A DNA stretch of 64,000 nt from NCBI RefSeq assembly GCF_000430725.1, contig NZ_KE387204.1, positions 56,023 to 120,022 on the forward strand. The letters run 5' to 3'. The notes under the pieces are model-generated. The model had not been told where the DNA came from and did not search any database. It saw nothing but the letters and a program-made list of their open reading frames with translations. Shown here one piece after another: positions 1 to 10,593 of the stretch; within the stretch, counting starts at the first letter, position 1; the number at the start of each line of letters is the position of its first letter. This stretch comes from Azohydromonas australica DSM 1124. GTDB lineage: Bacteria > Pseudomonadota > Gammaproteobacteria > Burkholderiales > Burkholderiaceae_C. A program made the translations under genes and the position numbers.

Positions 1-95
1 GCCGCACCCTGAACGGCGAGACCGTCGCCGAGGCCGAGGAGCCCGAAGCCGTGCTCGACGCGCAGGAAGCGCACATGCCCGCGGCGGCCCGCTGA
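1..95 (+). CDS. dctA: C-terminal tail of probable C4-dicarboxylate transporter DctA (partial)
   Basis: Only the last 30 codons are inside the window, ending in TGA at 93-95. The visible tail (RTLNGETVAEAEEP, then an acidic/Ala-rich end closing in PAAAR) resembles the hydrophilic C-terminus that follows the last helix of DctA-type dicarboxylate:cation symporters. The main support is context: the next two genes on the same strand encode DctB and DctD, which in proteobacteria commonly sit beside dctA and activate it. The tail alone is not diagnostic, so identity is inference. Confidence 0.5.
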   Translation, partial: RTLNGETVAEAEEPEAVLDAQEAHMPAAAR

Positions 96-161
96 CCGCG
101 GCTTTGCGCCTATGCTGCGCGCCGCCGTGGCCAGCCTTTGGGGCCGGTCGCGCGGCGCGCA

Positions 162-2029
162 ATGCTTTGGAATGACGTGAAACCCCGCACCCTGCTCGCC
201 TGGAGCACCGCCGGCCTGGCGCTGGTGGCGGCCGCGGCCTTCACCGGCCACCGCCTGGCCTGGCGCAGCGGCCTGGCCTCGCTGCAGCAGCAGGCCCAGC
301 ACCGGCTGGAGCTGGTGACCACCGGGCTCGACGCGCAGCTCGCGCGCTTCGACTACCTGCCCTCGCTGCTGGAGACCACGCCGCAGGTGCTGCAGCTGCT
401 GCGCACGCCCGGGGACGAGGGGCTGCGCCGCGACGTGAACGCCACGCTGCGCGGCATCAACGCCACCGCCGGCGCCGACATGCTCTACGTGATCGGCCGC
501 GACGGCCTGGTGCTGGCCGCGGGCGACGCCGGGCAGCCCGGCTCGCCGCTGGGGCTCGACCTCTCCTTCCGGCCCTACGTGCGCGACGCGCTGGCGCGGC
601 AGCGCGGGCGCTTCTTCGGCGTGGGTGTCTCCAGCGGCAAGCCGGGCTACTACCTGTCCTTCGCGCTGGCGCCCAAGCCCGGCTTCGAGGCGCCGCAGCA
701 GCCGCCGCTGGGCGTGGCGACGGTGAAGGTCAGCCTGGAGGCCACCGAGCAGGCCTGGCGCAAGCTGCCCGGGCAGGTGCTGGCGCTGGACGAGCACGGC
801 GTGGTGATCCTGGGCACGCGCGACGACTGGAAGTACCGCCCGCTGCAGCCCCTGCCCGCCCCCGTGCGGCAGGAGGCCGCGCGCACGCGCTCCTACGGCG
901 GCGCGCCGCTGCAGCCGCTGGACTGGCGGGTGCGCGAGACGCTGCCTGATACGGGCGGACAGCTGCTGGCGCTGCAGGGCGGGCGCTACCTGGCTACGGA
1001 GCGGCTGCTGCAGCGCACGCCCTGGCGGCTGGTGGTGCTGGACGACCTGGCGCCGCTGCAGGCCGAGGCGCGGCGCATGGCGCTCACCGGCGCACTGGCC
1101 GGGCTGCTGCTGCCGCTGCTGGCCTTCGCCTGGATGCAGCGCCGGCGCGTGCTGGTGCAGCAGCGCGCCAGCCGCGTGGCGCTGCAGATGGCCTACGACA
1201 GCCTGGAAGCGCGCGTGGTGGAGCGCACCGCCGAGCTGCGCGCGGCGCAGAACGAGCTGGTCCATGCCGGGAAGATGGCGCTGCTGGGCCGCATGTCGGC
1301 CGGCATGGTGCACGAGCTGAACCAGCCGCTGGCGGCCATGCGCACGCTGGCCGACAACGCCTGCGTGCTGCTGCAGCACGGCCGCACCAAGGACGTGGAA
1401 GGCAACCTGCAGCGCATCGCCCGGCTGGTGGACCGCCTGGGCGCGCTGACGCAGCGCCTGAAGACCTTCGCCCACAAGTCGCAGCTGCCCGCCGCGCCGG
1501 TGGCGCTGCAGCCGGTGGTGGGCAACGCGCAGTTCCTGCTGTCGCGCCGGCTGCGCGAGGCGGGGGTGGAGTTCGCGGTGGACATCGACCCGCCCGGGCT
1601 GAAGGTGCTGGCCGACGAGGCGCGCACGGAGCAGGTGCTGGTGAACCTGATGGCCAATGCCGTGGACGCCATGGAGAGCCGCGCCGCGGACCCCGGCGAC
1701 CCGCTGCCGCCGCGGCAGCTGAGCGTGCGCGCCCGGGCGGACGGGGCGAACGCGCGCATCGAGGTGGAGGACAGCGGGCCGGGCATCAGCGGGGACATCC
1801 TGCCGCGCCTGTTCGAGCCCTTCGTCACCAGCAAGCCCGCCGGCCAGGGCCTGGGGCTGGGCCTGATGATCTCGGCCCACATCGCGCGCGAATCGGGCGG
1901 GACGCTGCAGGCCGAGAACCGGGCCGAGGGCGGCGCGCGCTTCATCTTCACCTTGCCGCTGGCGCGGGCCGAAGCCGCCGCTGCGGCATCCTCCCCGCCT
2001 GACCTTCCCGTTTCCGACCACCACGCCAC

Positions 2030-2033
<4 letters not shown>
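162..2033 (+). CDS. dctB: C4-dicarboxylate sensor histidine kinase DctB
   Basis: Membrane histidine kinase of about 623 residues that senses periplasmic C4-dicarboxylates and phosphorylates DctD. One N-terminal membrane segment (residues about 11-30) is followed by a periplasmic double-Cache region with DctB-like features (GYYLSFAL, then the RETLPDTGGQL stretch), a second membrane segment near 310-330, a short coiled coil, a HisKA domain with His384 in MVHELNQPLAAMR, and a HATPase domain with N box (NLMANAVDAM), DSGPGI and a GLGLGL G-box. Several starts are possible; ATG at 162 is preferred because it places a basic stretch just before the first helix, and ATG at 138 would add 8 residues. No strong ribosome site is visible. 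Its stop overlaps the dctD start (ATGA, 2030-2033), so the two are translationally coupled. Confidence 0.93.
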
Positions 2034-3472
<1,439 letters not shown>

Positions 3473-3920
3473 TTTCCTTCCGGGCCGCGCTCGGCGGTCC
3501 GCCCGGCCGCGCGCCTGATGCGCGTGGCCCACAGCCCATGCCGGGCTGGCAGCATTTCCTGCCCCTTTCGGCCCCGTTCATCCGCAGGGCCCCGCGGCCT
3601 CGGGCACGGCCTCCTCCCGGGTTGATTTCCGCGGCTGCGCCGCCTAATTCATCACCCCAGAGAGGGATGGCGCCCTCTTACGGCGGCAGTTGAGGCCGCC
3701 TTGCACCGCCCTCGCTTGCCGCGCACCGGTCGCCGCATCAATCGTTTGCTCCGGGGGTTGTCCGCGACTGCGGGGATGCCGAACCTCCCTTCCTCCGCTG
3801 TACGACGCCCCTGGCGCCGCCCATGACCTCACCACGGCCGCCTGTCAATCGCTCCAAGTACCGATTCCCTGCCTGCCGTTCGCCGCTTCGGCCGTTTCAC
3901 CGCTTGAGGAGCCAGCGCCC
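3473..3920. other. 448-nt intergenic region downstream of dctD
   Basis: No convincing gene is seen. An in-frame upstream extension of the next gene exists from 3690 but lacks a ribosome site and would destroy its signal peptide. The recognisable structure is the pair of hairpins at 3661-3700. A ribosome site (GAGGA, 3907-3911) precedes the next gene. Confidence 0.5.
3661..3700. other. Two adjacent hairpins upstream of the lytic transglycosylase gene
   Basis: AGAGGG (3661-3666) pairs with CCCTCT (3673-3678) across a 6-nt loop. Three nt later GGCGGC (3682-3687) pairs with GCCGCC (3695-3700) across a 7-nt loop. There is no U-tract on either strand, so this is not a canonical intrinsic terminator. 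It could be a leader structure of the downstream gene or part of a dctBD terminator; the function is unknown. Confidence 0.35.
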
Positions 3921-4895
3921 ATGAGTCCTGCCGTGCTGAAACGCTGCGCCGCAGCCGCCCTGCTGATGTTGTCCGGCGCCGCCGCGCTGGCCGCCGCGCC
4001 GCGGGAGGACGCCGAATCGCGCATGCGCATGGCACTGCTGCTGCGCGCCGATGCCGAGCGCTACGAGAAGGGCGACGGCGTGCCGCGCGACGACGCCTTC
4101 GCTGCGGCGATGTACTGCCGCGCCGCGCGCGCGGGCGATGCGGAGTCGCAGTTCCGCCTGGGCTGGATCTACGCCTACGGCCGCGGCGTGCCGCGCAACG
4201 ACGCCTGGGCCGCGCACATGTTCCAGCTCGCCGCGGACAAAGGCATTCCGCAGGGCGCGGAGATGCTCAAGCGCATGCTCAGCGGCGTCGCGCCGGAGCA
4301 GCCCGACTGCATGCTGCCGCCGGCGCCGCCGCCGGCCGTCATCACCATGATCAACGGCAACGCGCGCCCGGGCCTGGTGACGGACCCGGCGCAGCGCACG
4401 CGGCTGTTCGATACCGCGCCGAAGAAGATGGTGGAGCTGGTGAAGAAGCTCGCGCCGCAGTACCGCATCCAGCCCGAGTTGGCGCTGGCGATCATGCAGG
4501 CCGAGTCCAACTTCAACCCGGCCGCCGTCTCGCCCAAGAACGCGCAGGGGCTGATGCAGCTCATCCCCGCCACGGCCGAGCGCTTCAACGTGCGCGACCC
4601 GTTCGACCCGGTGCAGAACGTGCGCGGCGGCCTGGCCTACCTGCGCTGGTTGCTGGCGTACTTCGAGGGTGATCTGAAGCTCGTGGCCGCCGCCTACAAC
4701 GCCGGCGAGGGCACGGTGGACCGCCACCTGGGCGTGCCGCCCTACGAGGAGACGCGCGGCTACGTGGACCGGGTGCTCTCGACAGCAGGCCTGACGAACC
4801 ATCCCTTCGACGCCAGCGTGACGCGCCCGTCGCCGCGGCTGGAACTCATCCGCAAGCCGCGGGTGGAGACGGTGAGCCAGCGGCGGGGGCGGTAG
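3921..4895 (+). CDS. Exported Sel1-repeat / lytic transglycosylase (SLT) fusion protein
   Basis: Protein of 324 residues. A signal peptide (residues 1-26, basic start then an Ala/Leu core ending AAALAAA) is followed by two Sel1-like tetratricopeptide-type repeats (about 45-125, with AMYCRAARAGDAESQFRLG and a YGRGVPRNDAWAAHM repeat). The C-terminal goose-lysozyme-like SLT domain has E195 in QAESNFNP as probable catalytic acid, then GLMQLIPATA and AAYNAGEGTV. It should cleave peptidoglycan glycan strands in the periplasm; the Sel1 part probably binds a partner. The start is placed at 3921 because GAGGA precedes it and the signal peptide begins there. Confidence 0.88.
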   Translation: MSPAVLKRCAAAALLMLSGAAALAAAPREDAESRMRMALLLRADAERYEKGDGVPRDDAFAAAMYCRAARAGDAESQFRLGWIYAYGRGVPRNDAWAAHMFQLAADKGIPQGAEMLKRMLSGVAPEQPDCMLPPAPPPAVITMINGNARPGLVTDPAQRTRLFDTAPKKMVELVKKLAPQYRIQPELALAIMQAESNFNPAAVSPKNAQGLMQLIPATAERFNVRDPFDPVQNVRGGLAYLRWLLAYFEGDLKLVAAAYNAGEGTVDRHLGVPPYEETRGYVDRVLSTAGLTNHPFDASVTRPSPRLELIRKPRVETVSQRRGR

Positions 4896-4961
4896 GCCGC
4901 CGGCGGCTTGCGCCCTTGGCCGCCGGGGTCGGCGCCCTCCCCGGCACGCCGTCGGCACTCC

Positions 4962-6041
4962 TCACGGATTGCCGCCCACCTTCTGCTCCTCCACCTGAAA
5001 CACCTCCGGCGTGTTCGGCCCCACGCGCACCTTGATCCACTGCATCCTGGGCGCGCCCCAGGTCTGCACGCGCGTGAGGTTGGGCAGCGGCGGCTCGGTG
5101 GAGCCTTCGCGCATCCAGGGCCGGTCCACCAGGAACACGTGGTCGTCGCCCTGCAGCAGCAGCACCGGGCGGCCGAAGGCCGCGGCGCGCTCGCGCAGCT
5201 TGTCCAGCACCGGCTGGAAGCCCAGGCGCTCCAGCGTGCCCGGCGCGGCCTCGAAGCGCGGATTGGCGTGCCACGCCAGCACCACGCCCGCCGCGCGGAT
5301 GCGCGTGGCCTCGTCGAACACCCGGTCCAGCCACGCCAGGTTGGCCGCCTGCCGCGACTCGACCTCGGCGCCGCGCAGCGCGTTGGTGCCCTTGACGCCG
5401 TCGCTGGGGTCCAACGCCATCCACGACACCAGGCCGTTGCGGCTGCCCACCACGTGCAGCGTGGCCACCACCACGCCCTCGCGCTCGAACATCACGTTCT
5501 CGACGAAGGCCGCGTGCGCCGGCTGCTCGCGCGCCTGCGAGCGCACGGACATCGGCCGCTGGCCCAGAGTGCGCCCCGGCTCCGGATAGGCCAGGCGCCG
5601 CAGCAGCGCCAGCCGGTCGGTGGGCACGTAGCTGCCGTTGCTGGGGCGGTGGCAGTCGGTCCACTCGTTGTCGCCGGGGGTGTAGACCAGCGGCGGCGCC
5701 ACCCGCCGCAGCTGCTGCAGCCGCCCGCGCAGCAGGTTCTCGTCGCAGCGCTCGCCGCCGCCCTTGATGTCGCCCACGTGCAGCACGAAGGCCAGGTCCC
5801 GGTCGGCGTTGAGATCGTCGATGAGCGTGTCCACGGGCTTCACCTCGCGCGGGCTGTAGGGCATGTCGCCCATGAGCGCGAAGCTGAAGCTGCCGCGCTG
5901 CGGCGCGCGCTCGCGCACCGTTGCGGCATCGGGCTGGGCACAGCCGCCCAGCAGCGCCGCCACCAGCGCCAGCCCGGCCAGCAGGCGCCGCGGTACGGCA
6001 CGCGGAGCGGCGGTCGAAACTGAAGGATGGTGACGGTGCAT
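4962..6041 (-). CDS. Metallophosphoesterase-like lipoprotein, copy 1
   Basis: Protein of 359 residues with a lipoprotein signal: RR at 18-19, a hydrophobic core and lipobox LLGGC with Cys34. The mature part looks like a calcineurin-type phosphoesterase with divergent metal motifs: GDMPY (D59), LHVGDIK, TPGDNEWTDC, WHANP and a terminal GDDHVF in place of the usual GHxH. The substrate is unknown. It is a tandem paralogue of 6153-7226 with the same order of motifs and many shared blocks. A ribosome site (GGGAG, 12 nt before ATG) is present. It converges with the lytic transglycosylase gene. Confidence 0.75.
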   Translation of the reverse strand: MHRHHPSVSTAAPRAVPRRLLAGLALVAALLGGCAQPDAATVRERAPQRGSFSFALMGDMPYSPREVKPVDTLIDDLNADRDLAFVLHVGDIKGGGERCDENLLRGRLQQLRRVAPPLVYTPGDNEWTDCHRPSNGSYVPTDRLALLRRLAYPEPGRTLGQRPMSVRSQAREQPAHAAFVENVMFEREGVVVATLHVVGSRNGLVSWMALDPSDGVKGTNALRGAEVESRQAANLAWLDRVFDEATRIRAAGVVLAWHANPRFEAAPGTLERLGFQPVLDKLRERAAAFGRPVLLLQGDDHVFLVDRPWMREGSTEPPLPNLTRVQTWGAPRMQWIKVRVGPNTPEVFQVEEQKVGGNP

Positions 6042-6061
6042 GCAGGACTCCCAGGAAATCA

Positions 6062-6098
6062 GCCGCGTATGCTGCCAGCGCCGGCGACGGCGACCTTC
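6062..6098. repeat. 37-nt direct repeat, copy 1 (phosphoesterase upstream region)
   Basis: This 37-nt stretch is identical to 7252-7288. Both lie just upstream (minus-strand sense) of a phosphoesterase paralogue, so they mark the edges of a tandem duplication of about 1.19 kb. It contains TATGCT, a possible -10-like element on the plus strand. Confidence 0.85.
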
Positions 6099-6152
6099 GC
6101 GGAAGCGGCGGCGGCGCCCGCCTTCACGCTGCCGGGCGCCCGGCAGCCGCTC

Positions 6153-7226
6153 TCACGGATTGCCCTTCACCCGCCGCGGCACGACGTCAAACACCTGCTG
6201 CGCGCCCGGCGCCACGCGCACCTTGACCCAGTGCACGTGGGGACTGCCGTAGCTCTGCACGCGGGTCACGTTGGGCAGCCGCGGCTCGGCCGCACCCTCG
6301 CGGTTCCAGGGCTGGTCCATGTGAAAGCCGTGGTAGTCGCCATGCAGCAGCAGCACCGGGCGCCCGAAGGCGGCGGCGCGCGTGCGCAGCCGCTCCACCA
6401 CCGCGTCGAAACCCTGACGCTTCGGGATGCCCGCCTGCATCTCGATGCGGAGGTTGGCGTGCATGGCAACCACCACCGCCGCGGCGCCGCGGCGCTGAGC
6501 CTCGCCGAACAGGCGGTCCAGCCACGCCAGGTTGGCCGCCTGCCGCGTCTCGAACTCGGTGCCGCGCTGGGCGTTGGTGCCGCTGACGTTGTCGCGGTAG
6601 TCGACGCCCACCCACGGCAGCAGGTCGTTGCGGCTGCCCACCACGTGCAGCGTGGCGAAGAGCACGCGCTGGCGCTCGAACATCACGTTCTCGACGAAGG
6701 CGGCGTGCGCCGGGTCCTCCAGCGCCTGCGAGCGCACCGCCATGGGCTGCCGGCCCAGGCTGCGCCCGGGCTCGGCGAAGAACAGCCGCCGCAGCAGTGC
6801 CAGGCGCTCGGTGGGCACGTAGCCGCCGTTGAGCGGGCGGTGGCAGTCGGTCCACTCGTTGTCGCCTGGGGTGTAGACCAGCGGCGCGCGCACCTGCTGC
6901 ATCTGCCGCAGCCGCTCGCGCAGCAGGCCGTCGTCGCAGCGCTCCGCGCCGCTCTTGATGTCGCCCACGTGCAGCACGAAGGCCAGCTCGGCATCGGCAT
7001 TCAGGGCCCGGATCAGCGCGTCCACCTGCGGCACTTCGCGCGTGCCGTAGGGCACGTCGCCGATGAGCGCGAAGGCGAAGCCGCCCGGTGCTGACGGCGC
7101 CGGCGCGGCGCCAGCGCCCACCCAGCCGCCGCCCAGCGCCGCGGCGGCCCCCAGCCCGGCGAGCAGGCGCCGCCGCGCCGTACGCGGGACATCGGAGGCT
7201 GGGTGGGCGGGGCGGTCGTGAACCAT
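6153..7226 (-). CDS. Metallophosphoesterase-like exported protein, copy 2
   Basis: Protein of 357 residues, paralogue of the 4962-6041 product. It keeps GDVPYGTREV, LHVGDIKSG, TPGDNEWTDC, MHANL and GDYHGF in the same order. Its N-terminus differs: TARRRLLAGLG (from residue 16) followed by an Ala/Gly-rich core has the look of a twin-arginine signal, and there is no lipobox Cys. The two copies may therefore use different export routes and end up lipid-anchored versus soluble. The start is at 7226; longer in-frame extensions run into the divergent CoA-transferase gene and are not credible. Confidence 0.75.
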   Translation of the reverse strand: MVHDRPAHPASDVPRTARRRLLAGLGAAAALGGGWVGAGAAPAPSAPGGFAFALIGDVPYGTREVPQVDALIRALNADAELAFVLHVGDIKSGAERCDDGLLRERLRQMQQVRAPLVYTPGDNEWTDCHRPLNGGYVPTERLALLRRLFFAEPGRSLGRQPMAVRSQALEDPAHAAFVENVMFERQRVLFATLHVVGSRNDLLPWVGVDYRDNVSGTNAQRGTEFETRQAANLAWLDRLFGEAQRRGAAAVVVAMHANLRIEMQAGIPKRQGFDAVVERLRTRAAAFGRPVLLLHGDYHGFHMDQPWNREGAAEPRLPNVTRVQSYGSPHVHWVKVRVAPGAQQVFDVVPRRVKGNP

Positions 7227-7251
7227 GCGGTAGGCGCGGGCTGTGAATCGG

Positions 7252-7288
7252 GCCGCGTATGCTGCCAGCGCCGGCGACGGCGACCTTC
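7252..7288. repeat. 37-nt direct repeat, copy 2
   Basis: Identical to 6062-6098. Here it lies between the divergent phosphoesterase copy 2 and the CoA-transferase gene, so it may serve both promoters. It is probably the ancestral copy, because only this one has its original left neighbour on the plus strand. Confidence 0.85.
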
Positions 7289-7307
7289 CCAGTCCCAGGA
7301 GAAGCGC

Positions 7308-9239
7308 ATGCGACACAGGGAAACGACCTTCCGCCCCGCCGACAAGGTGGTGACCGCCGAGGAGGCGGTGCAACTCATCCCCGACGGCGCCACGGTGGCC
7401 ACGGGCGGCTTCGTGGGCATCGGCTTCGCCGAGAACCTGGCGGTGGCGCTGGAACAGCGCTTCACGAGCACCGGCACGCCGCGGGACCTGACGCTGGTCT
7501 ACGCCGCCGGACAGGGCGACGGCGCCAAGCGCGGGCTGAACCACCTGGCGCACGAAGGGCTGCTCAAGCGCGTCATCGGCGGGCACTGGGGCCTGGTGCC
7601 GGGGCTGCAGCGGCTGGCGGTGGAGAACCGCATCGAGGCCTGGAACCTGCCGCAGGGCGTGATCTCGCAGCTCTTCCGCGACATCGCTGCCGGCAAGCCG
7701 GGACAGCTCTCGCGTGTGGGCCTGGGCACCTTCGTGGACCCGCGCCACGGCGGCGGGCGCGTCAACAGCCGCAGCACCGAGGAACTGGTGCGGCTGATCG
7801 ACCTCGATGGCGAGGAGGTGCTGCTCTACAAGACCTTCCCCATCGGCGTGGCGCTGCTGCGCGGCACCACGGCCGACCTGGACGGCAACGTCACCATGGA
7901 ACGCGAGGCGCTGACGCTGGAGGTGCTGTCCATCGCCATGGCCGCGCGCAACAGCGGCGGGCTGGTGATCGTGCAGGTCGAGCGCCTGGCCGAGCGCGGC
8001 TCGCTGCACCCGCGGCAGGTGAAGATTCCCGGCGTGATGGTCGATTGCGTGGTGGTGGCCGAGCAGCCCGAGCTGCACATGCAGACCTTTGCAGAGCCCT
8101 ACAACCCGGCCTATGCCGGCGAGGTGCGGCTGCCGGCGCAGCGCGTGGCGCCGCACGCGGACACCGGCAGCGCGCCGCTGGACGCGCGGCGCATCATCGC
8201 CCGCCGCGCCGCGCTGGAGCTGCGGCCCGGGGCGGTGGTGAACTTAGGGATAGGCATGCCTGAAGGCGTGGCGGCGGTGGCGGCGCAGGAGCGGGTGATC
8301 GACCTCATCACGCTCACGGCCGAGCCCGGCGTGGTGGGCGGCATCCCGGCGGCGGGCCTGAGCTTCGGCGCGGCGGTGAACCCGCACGCGGTGATCGACC
8401 AGCCCTACCAGTTCGACTTCTACGACGGTGGCGGGCTGGACATCGCCTTCCTGGGCCTGGCGCAGGCCGATGCGCAGGGCAACCTCAACGTCAGCCGCTT
8501 CGGCACGCGGCTGGCGGGCGCAGGGGGCTTCATCAACATCAGCCAGAACGCGCGCAAGGTGGTGTTCGTGGGCAGCTTCTGCGCCGGCGACGGCTCGGTG
8601 GCGAAGTTCGTGCAGGAGGTGGAGCAGCGCACCTACGCCGGGCGCGAAGCCCTGCGCCGCGGGCAGGAGGCGCTGTACGTGACCGAGCGCTGCGTGTTCC
8701 GGCTGCACGAGCGCGGGCTGCAGCTGGTGGAGATCGCGCCGGGGGTGGACCTGGAGCGCGACATCCTGGCGCGCATGGCCTTCGTGCCCGTCATCGAGGC
8801 GGCGCCGCGGCAGATGGAGGCGTGCATCTTCGCGCCGGGTCCGATGAAGCTGCGCGAGCGGCTGCTGGCGCGCCCGCTGGCCGAGCGGCTGCACCTGGAC
8901 GCGGACAGCGGCACCTTCTTCGTGAACTTCGAGCGCCTGGCGGTGCACAGCAGCGAGGACATCGAGGCGGTGGAGCGGGCGATCACGCAGCGCCTGGAGC
9001 CGCTCGCGCGCAAGCTGTGCGCGGTGGTGAACTACGACCATTTCCAGATCGACGCCGCGCTGGAGGACGACTGGGCAGCGATGGTGCAGCGCACGGCCGG
9101 GCGCTTCTACTCGAAGGTCACGCGCTACGGCAGCGCCGGCTTCGTGCGCGCACGGCTGGCACCGGCGCTGGCGGCGCGGGGGGTGGATCCGCAGGTGTAT
9201 GCGACCGCCGAGGAGGCGCGGGAGCAGCTGAAGGGCTGA
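7308..9239 (+). CDS. Acyl-CoA:carboxylate CoA-transferase (YdiF/propionate CoA-transferase family) with C-terminal extension
   Basis: Protein of 643 residues containing two fused CoA-transferase halves. The N-terminal half has the glycine-rich GGFVGIGFAENL and the C-terminal half NLGIGMPEGVA followed by TAEPGVVGG, where the Glu is the expected covalent catalytic residue of family-I enzymes. The reaction would be exchange of CoA between a short acyl-CoA and a carboxylate such as acetate or propionate. It is about 110 residues longer than YdiF-type enzymes; the extra tail (about 535-643, containing KLCAVVNYDHFQI) is conserved-looking and of unknown role. The start at 7308 follows AGGAGAAGCGC. 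It stands alone and ends 15 nt from the convergent MFS gene. Confidence 0.85.
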   Translation: MRHRETTFRPADKVVTAEEAVQLIPDGATVATGGFVGIGFAENLAVALEQRFTSTGTPRDLTLVYAAGQGDGAKRGLNHLAHEGLLKRVIGGHWGLVPGLQRLAVENRIEAWNLPQGVISQLFRDIAAGKPGQLSRVGLGTFVDPRHGGGRVNSRSTEELVRLIDLDGEEVLLYKTFPIGVALLRGTTADLDGNVTMEREALTLEVLSIAMAARNSGGLVIVQVERLAERGSLHPRQVKIPGVMVDCVVVAEQPELHMQTFAEPYNPAYAGEVRLPAQRVAPHADTGSAPLDARRIIARRAALELRPGAVVNLGIGMPEGVAAVAAQERVIDLITLTAEPGVVGGIPAAGLSFGAAVNPHAVIDQPYQFDFYDGGGLDIAFLGLAQADAQGNLNVSRFGTRLAGAGGFINISQNARKVVFVGSFCAGDGSVAKFVQEVEQRTYAGREALRRGQEALYVTERCVFRLHERGLQLVEIAPGVDLERDILARMAFVPVIEAAPRQMEACIFAPGPMKLRERLLARPLAERLHLDADSGTFFVNFERLAVHSSEDIEAVERAITQRLEPLARKLCAVVNYDHFQIDAALEDDWAAMVQRTAGRFYSKVTRYGSAGFVRARLAPALAARGVDPQVYATAEEAREQLKG

Positions 9240-9254
9240 GGCGGGCGCGCCGCT

Positions 9255-10487
9255 TCAGGCTTGCGGCTTCAGCGGCCGCTGCCCCAGCGCCAGCACCGCC
9301 CCCAGCGCCAGCGCCGCGGCGGAGCAGATGAAGCCGCGCGGCAGACCGCCGGGGCCGTCGGCGAGCCAGCCCACCAGCGTCGGGCCGGCGATCTGCCCGG
9401 CGGCGAAGACGATGGTGAAGGCCGCGATGCCCGCGGGCCACAGCGCCGGCGGCAGGTTGCGCCGCACCAGCGCCGTGGTCGAGGCCACCACCGACAGGAA
9501 CACCGCGCCGAACACCGCGCCCGACACGAACACCGGCAGCGGATGGGCGCTGAGCACCGGCAGCAGCGTCGCCAGCGCCAGCAGCCCGTTGAGCAGCGCC
9601 AGCGCCCCGCCTGCGCGGGCGCGCTGCAGCAGCCCGGCCCAGAGCCACGACGAGGCCACCACGCCCGCGCCCAGCAGCACGTAGAAGCCGGTGCGCCAGC
9701 CCGACGAGAGGCCCTGCTCGCGCAGCAGCGCGATGATGAAGCTCATGTAGCCGATGTAGCCCAGGCCGAACATCAGGTAGCCGGCCAGCGCGAAGGCCAG
9801 CGGTCCCCAGTGCAGCCGCTCGCGCGCCCCGGCGGCGGCGCTCGCACCGGGCGCGGCACGCAGGCGGCGCGTGGTCGCCGCGGTGGAGAGCGTCGCCGCC
9901 AGGGCCGCCGCGCCCAGGGCCAGCCAGGCCCAGGGCCAGTCCGGCGGCGTGGCCACTGCCAGCGGCACCAGCAGCGCGGAGGCGACGATGCCCAGCCCCG
10001 TGCCGCCGTAGTACAGCCCCAGCAGCAGCCCCGCGTGCCCGGACTGCGCCGCCAGCCGGGCCGCCATCAACCCGCCGGAGACGAAGCTCGCCGCGCTGGC
10101 CACGCCGGTGAGCAGCCGCAGCGCGGCCAGCAGCGCGTCGTGCCGCACTGCGCCGTGCAGCGCCAGCAGCAGCGCCGCCGCGAAGCCGCCCCCCAGCAGC
10201 AGCCCGCGGGCGTCGTGCCGGGCCAGCGCGCGCGGCGCCAGCAGCGCGCCCAGCAGGTAGCCGGCAGCGTTGGCGGTGTTCATCGCGCCGCCGGTGAACC
10301 AGTTCCAGTGCAGGTCCGCCGCCATGGGCGGCAGCAGCAGCGCATAGGAAAAGCGCGCCAGGCCCAGCGACACGGCGGCGGACAGGGCCAGGCCGAGGGC
10401 GGGCGCGAGGGAGGCGGCGAGCGGGTCGGCGCCGGGAGCGGCAGCGGCGGCTTGGGAAGGCGGCAGGGGGCGGCTCATGAGGGGCAT
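9255..10487 (-). CDS. MFS transporter, YbfB/YjiJ-like 12-helix permease
   Basis: About 410 residues, almost entirely hydrophobic, with roughly 12 membrane segments. The family pattern SLGLARFSYALLLPPMAADL follows the first helix, and NTANAAGYLLGAL and LRLLTGVASAASF match this MFS subfamily. The substrate cannot be inferred. Start 10487 is preferred because AGAGGG sits about 9 nt upstream; 10478 is an in-frame alternative three codons shorter. Confidence 0.82.
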   Translation of the reverse strand: MPLMSRPLPPSQAAAAAPGADPLAASLAPALGLALSAAVSLGLARFSYALLLPPMAADLHWNWFTGGAMNTANAAGYLLGALLAPRALARHDARGLLLGGGFAAALLLALHGAVRHDALLAALRLLTGVASAASFVSGGLMAARLAAQSGHAGLLLGLYYGGTGLGIVASALLVPLAVATPPDWPWAWLALGAAALAATLSTAATTRRLRAAPGASAAAGARERLHWGPLAFALAGYLMFGLGYIGYMSFIIALLREQGLSSGWRTGFYVLLGAGVVASSWLWAGLLQRARAGGALALLNGLLALATLLPVLSAHPLPVFVSGAVFGAVFLSVVASTTALVRRNLPPALWPAGIAAFTIVFAAGQIAGPTLVGWLADGPGGLPRGFICSAAALALGAVLALGQRPLKPQA

Positions 10488-10490
10488 TGT

Positions 10491-10525
10491 GGGCGGCCCT
10501 CTACTTCGCCATTCCCGCGCAGGCG
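10491..10525. repeat. Partial copy of the left end of repeat element A
   Basis: GGGCGGCC, CTCTACT and ATTCCCGCGCAGGCG in this segment recur at 10577-10612 with only a few differences, giving a direct repeat of about 35 nt. Only one arm of the palindrome is present here, so it looks like a truncated element. Confidence 0.7.
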
Positions 10526-10593
10526 CATTGCCGCTGTCCAAGAAAAGACGAAACGTTTCCGCAGGACGAAGTACGGGGGCGGCCTCTCTACTC

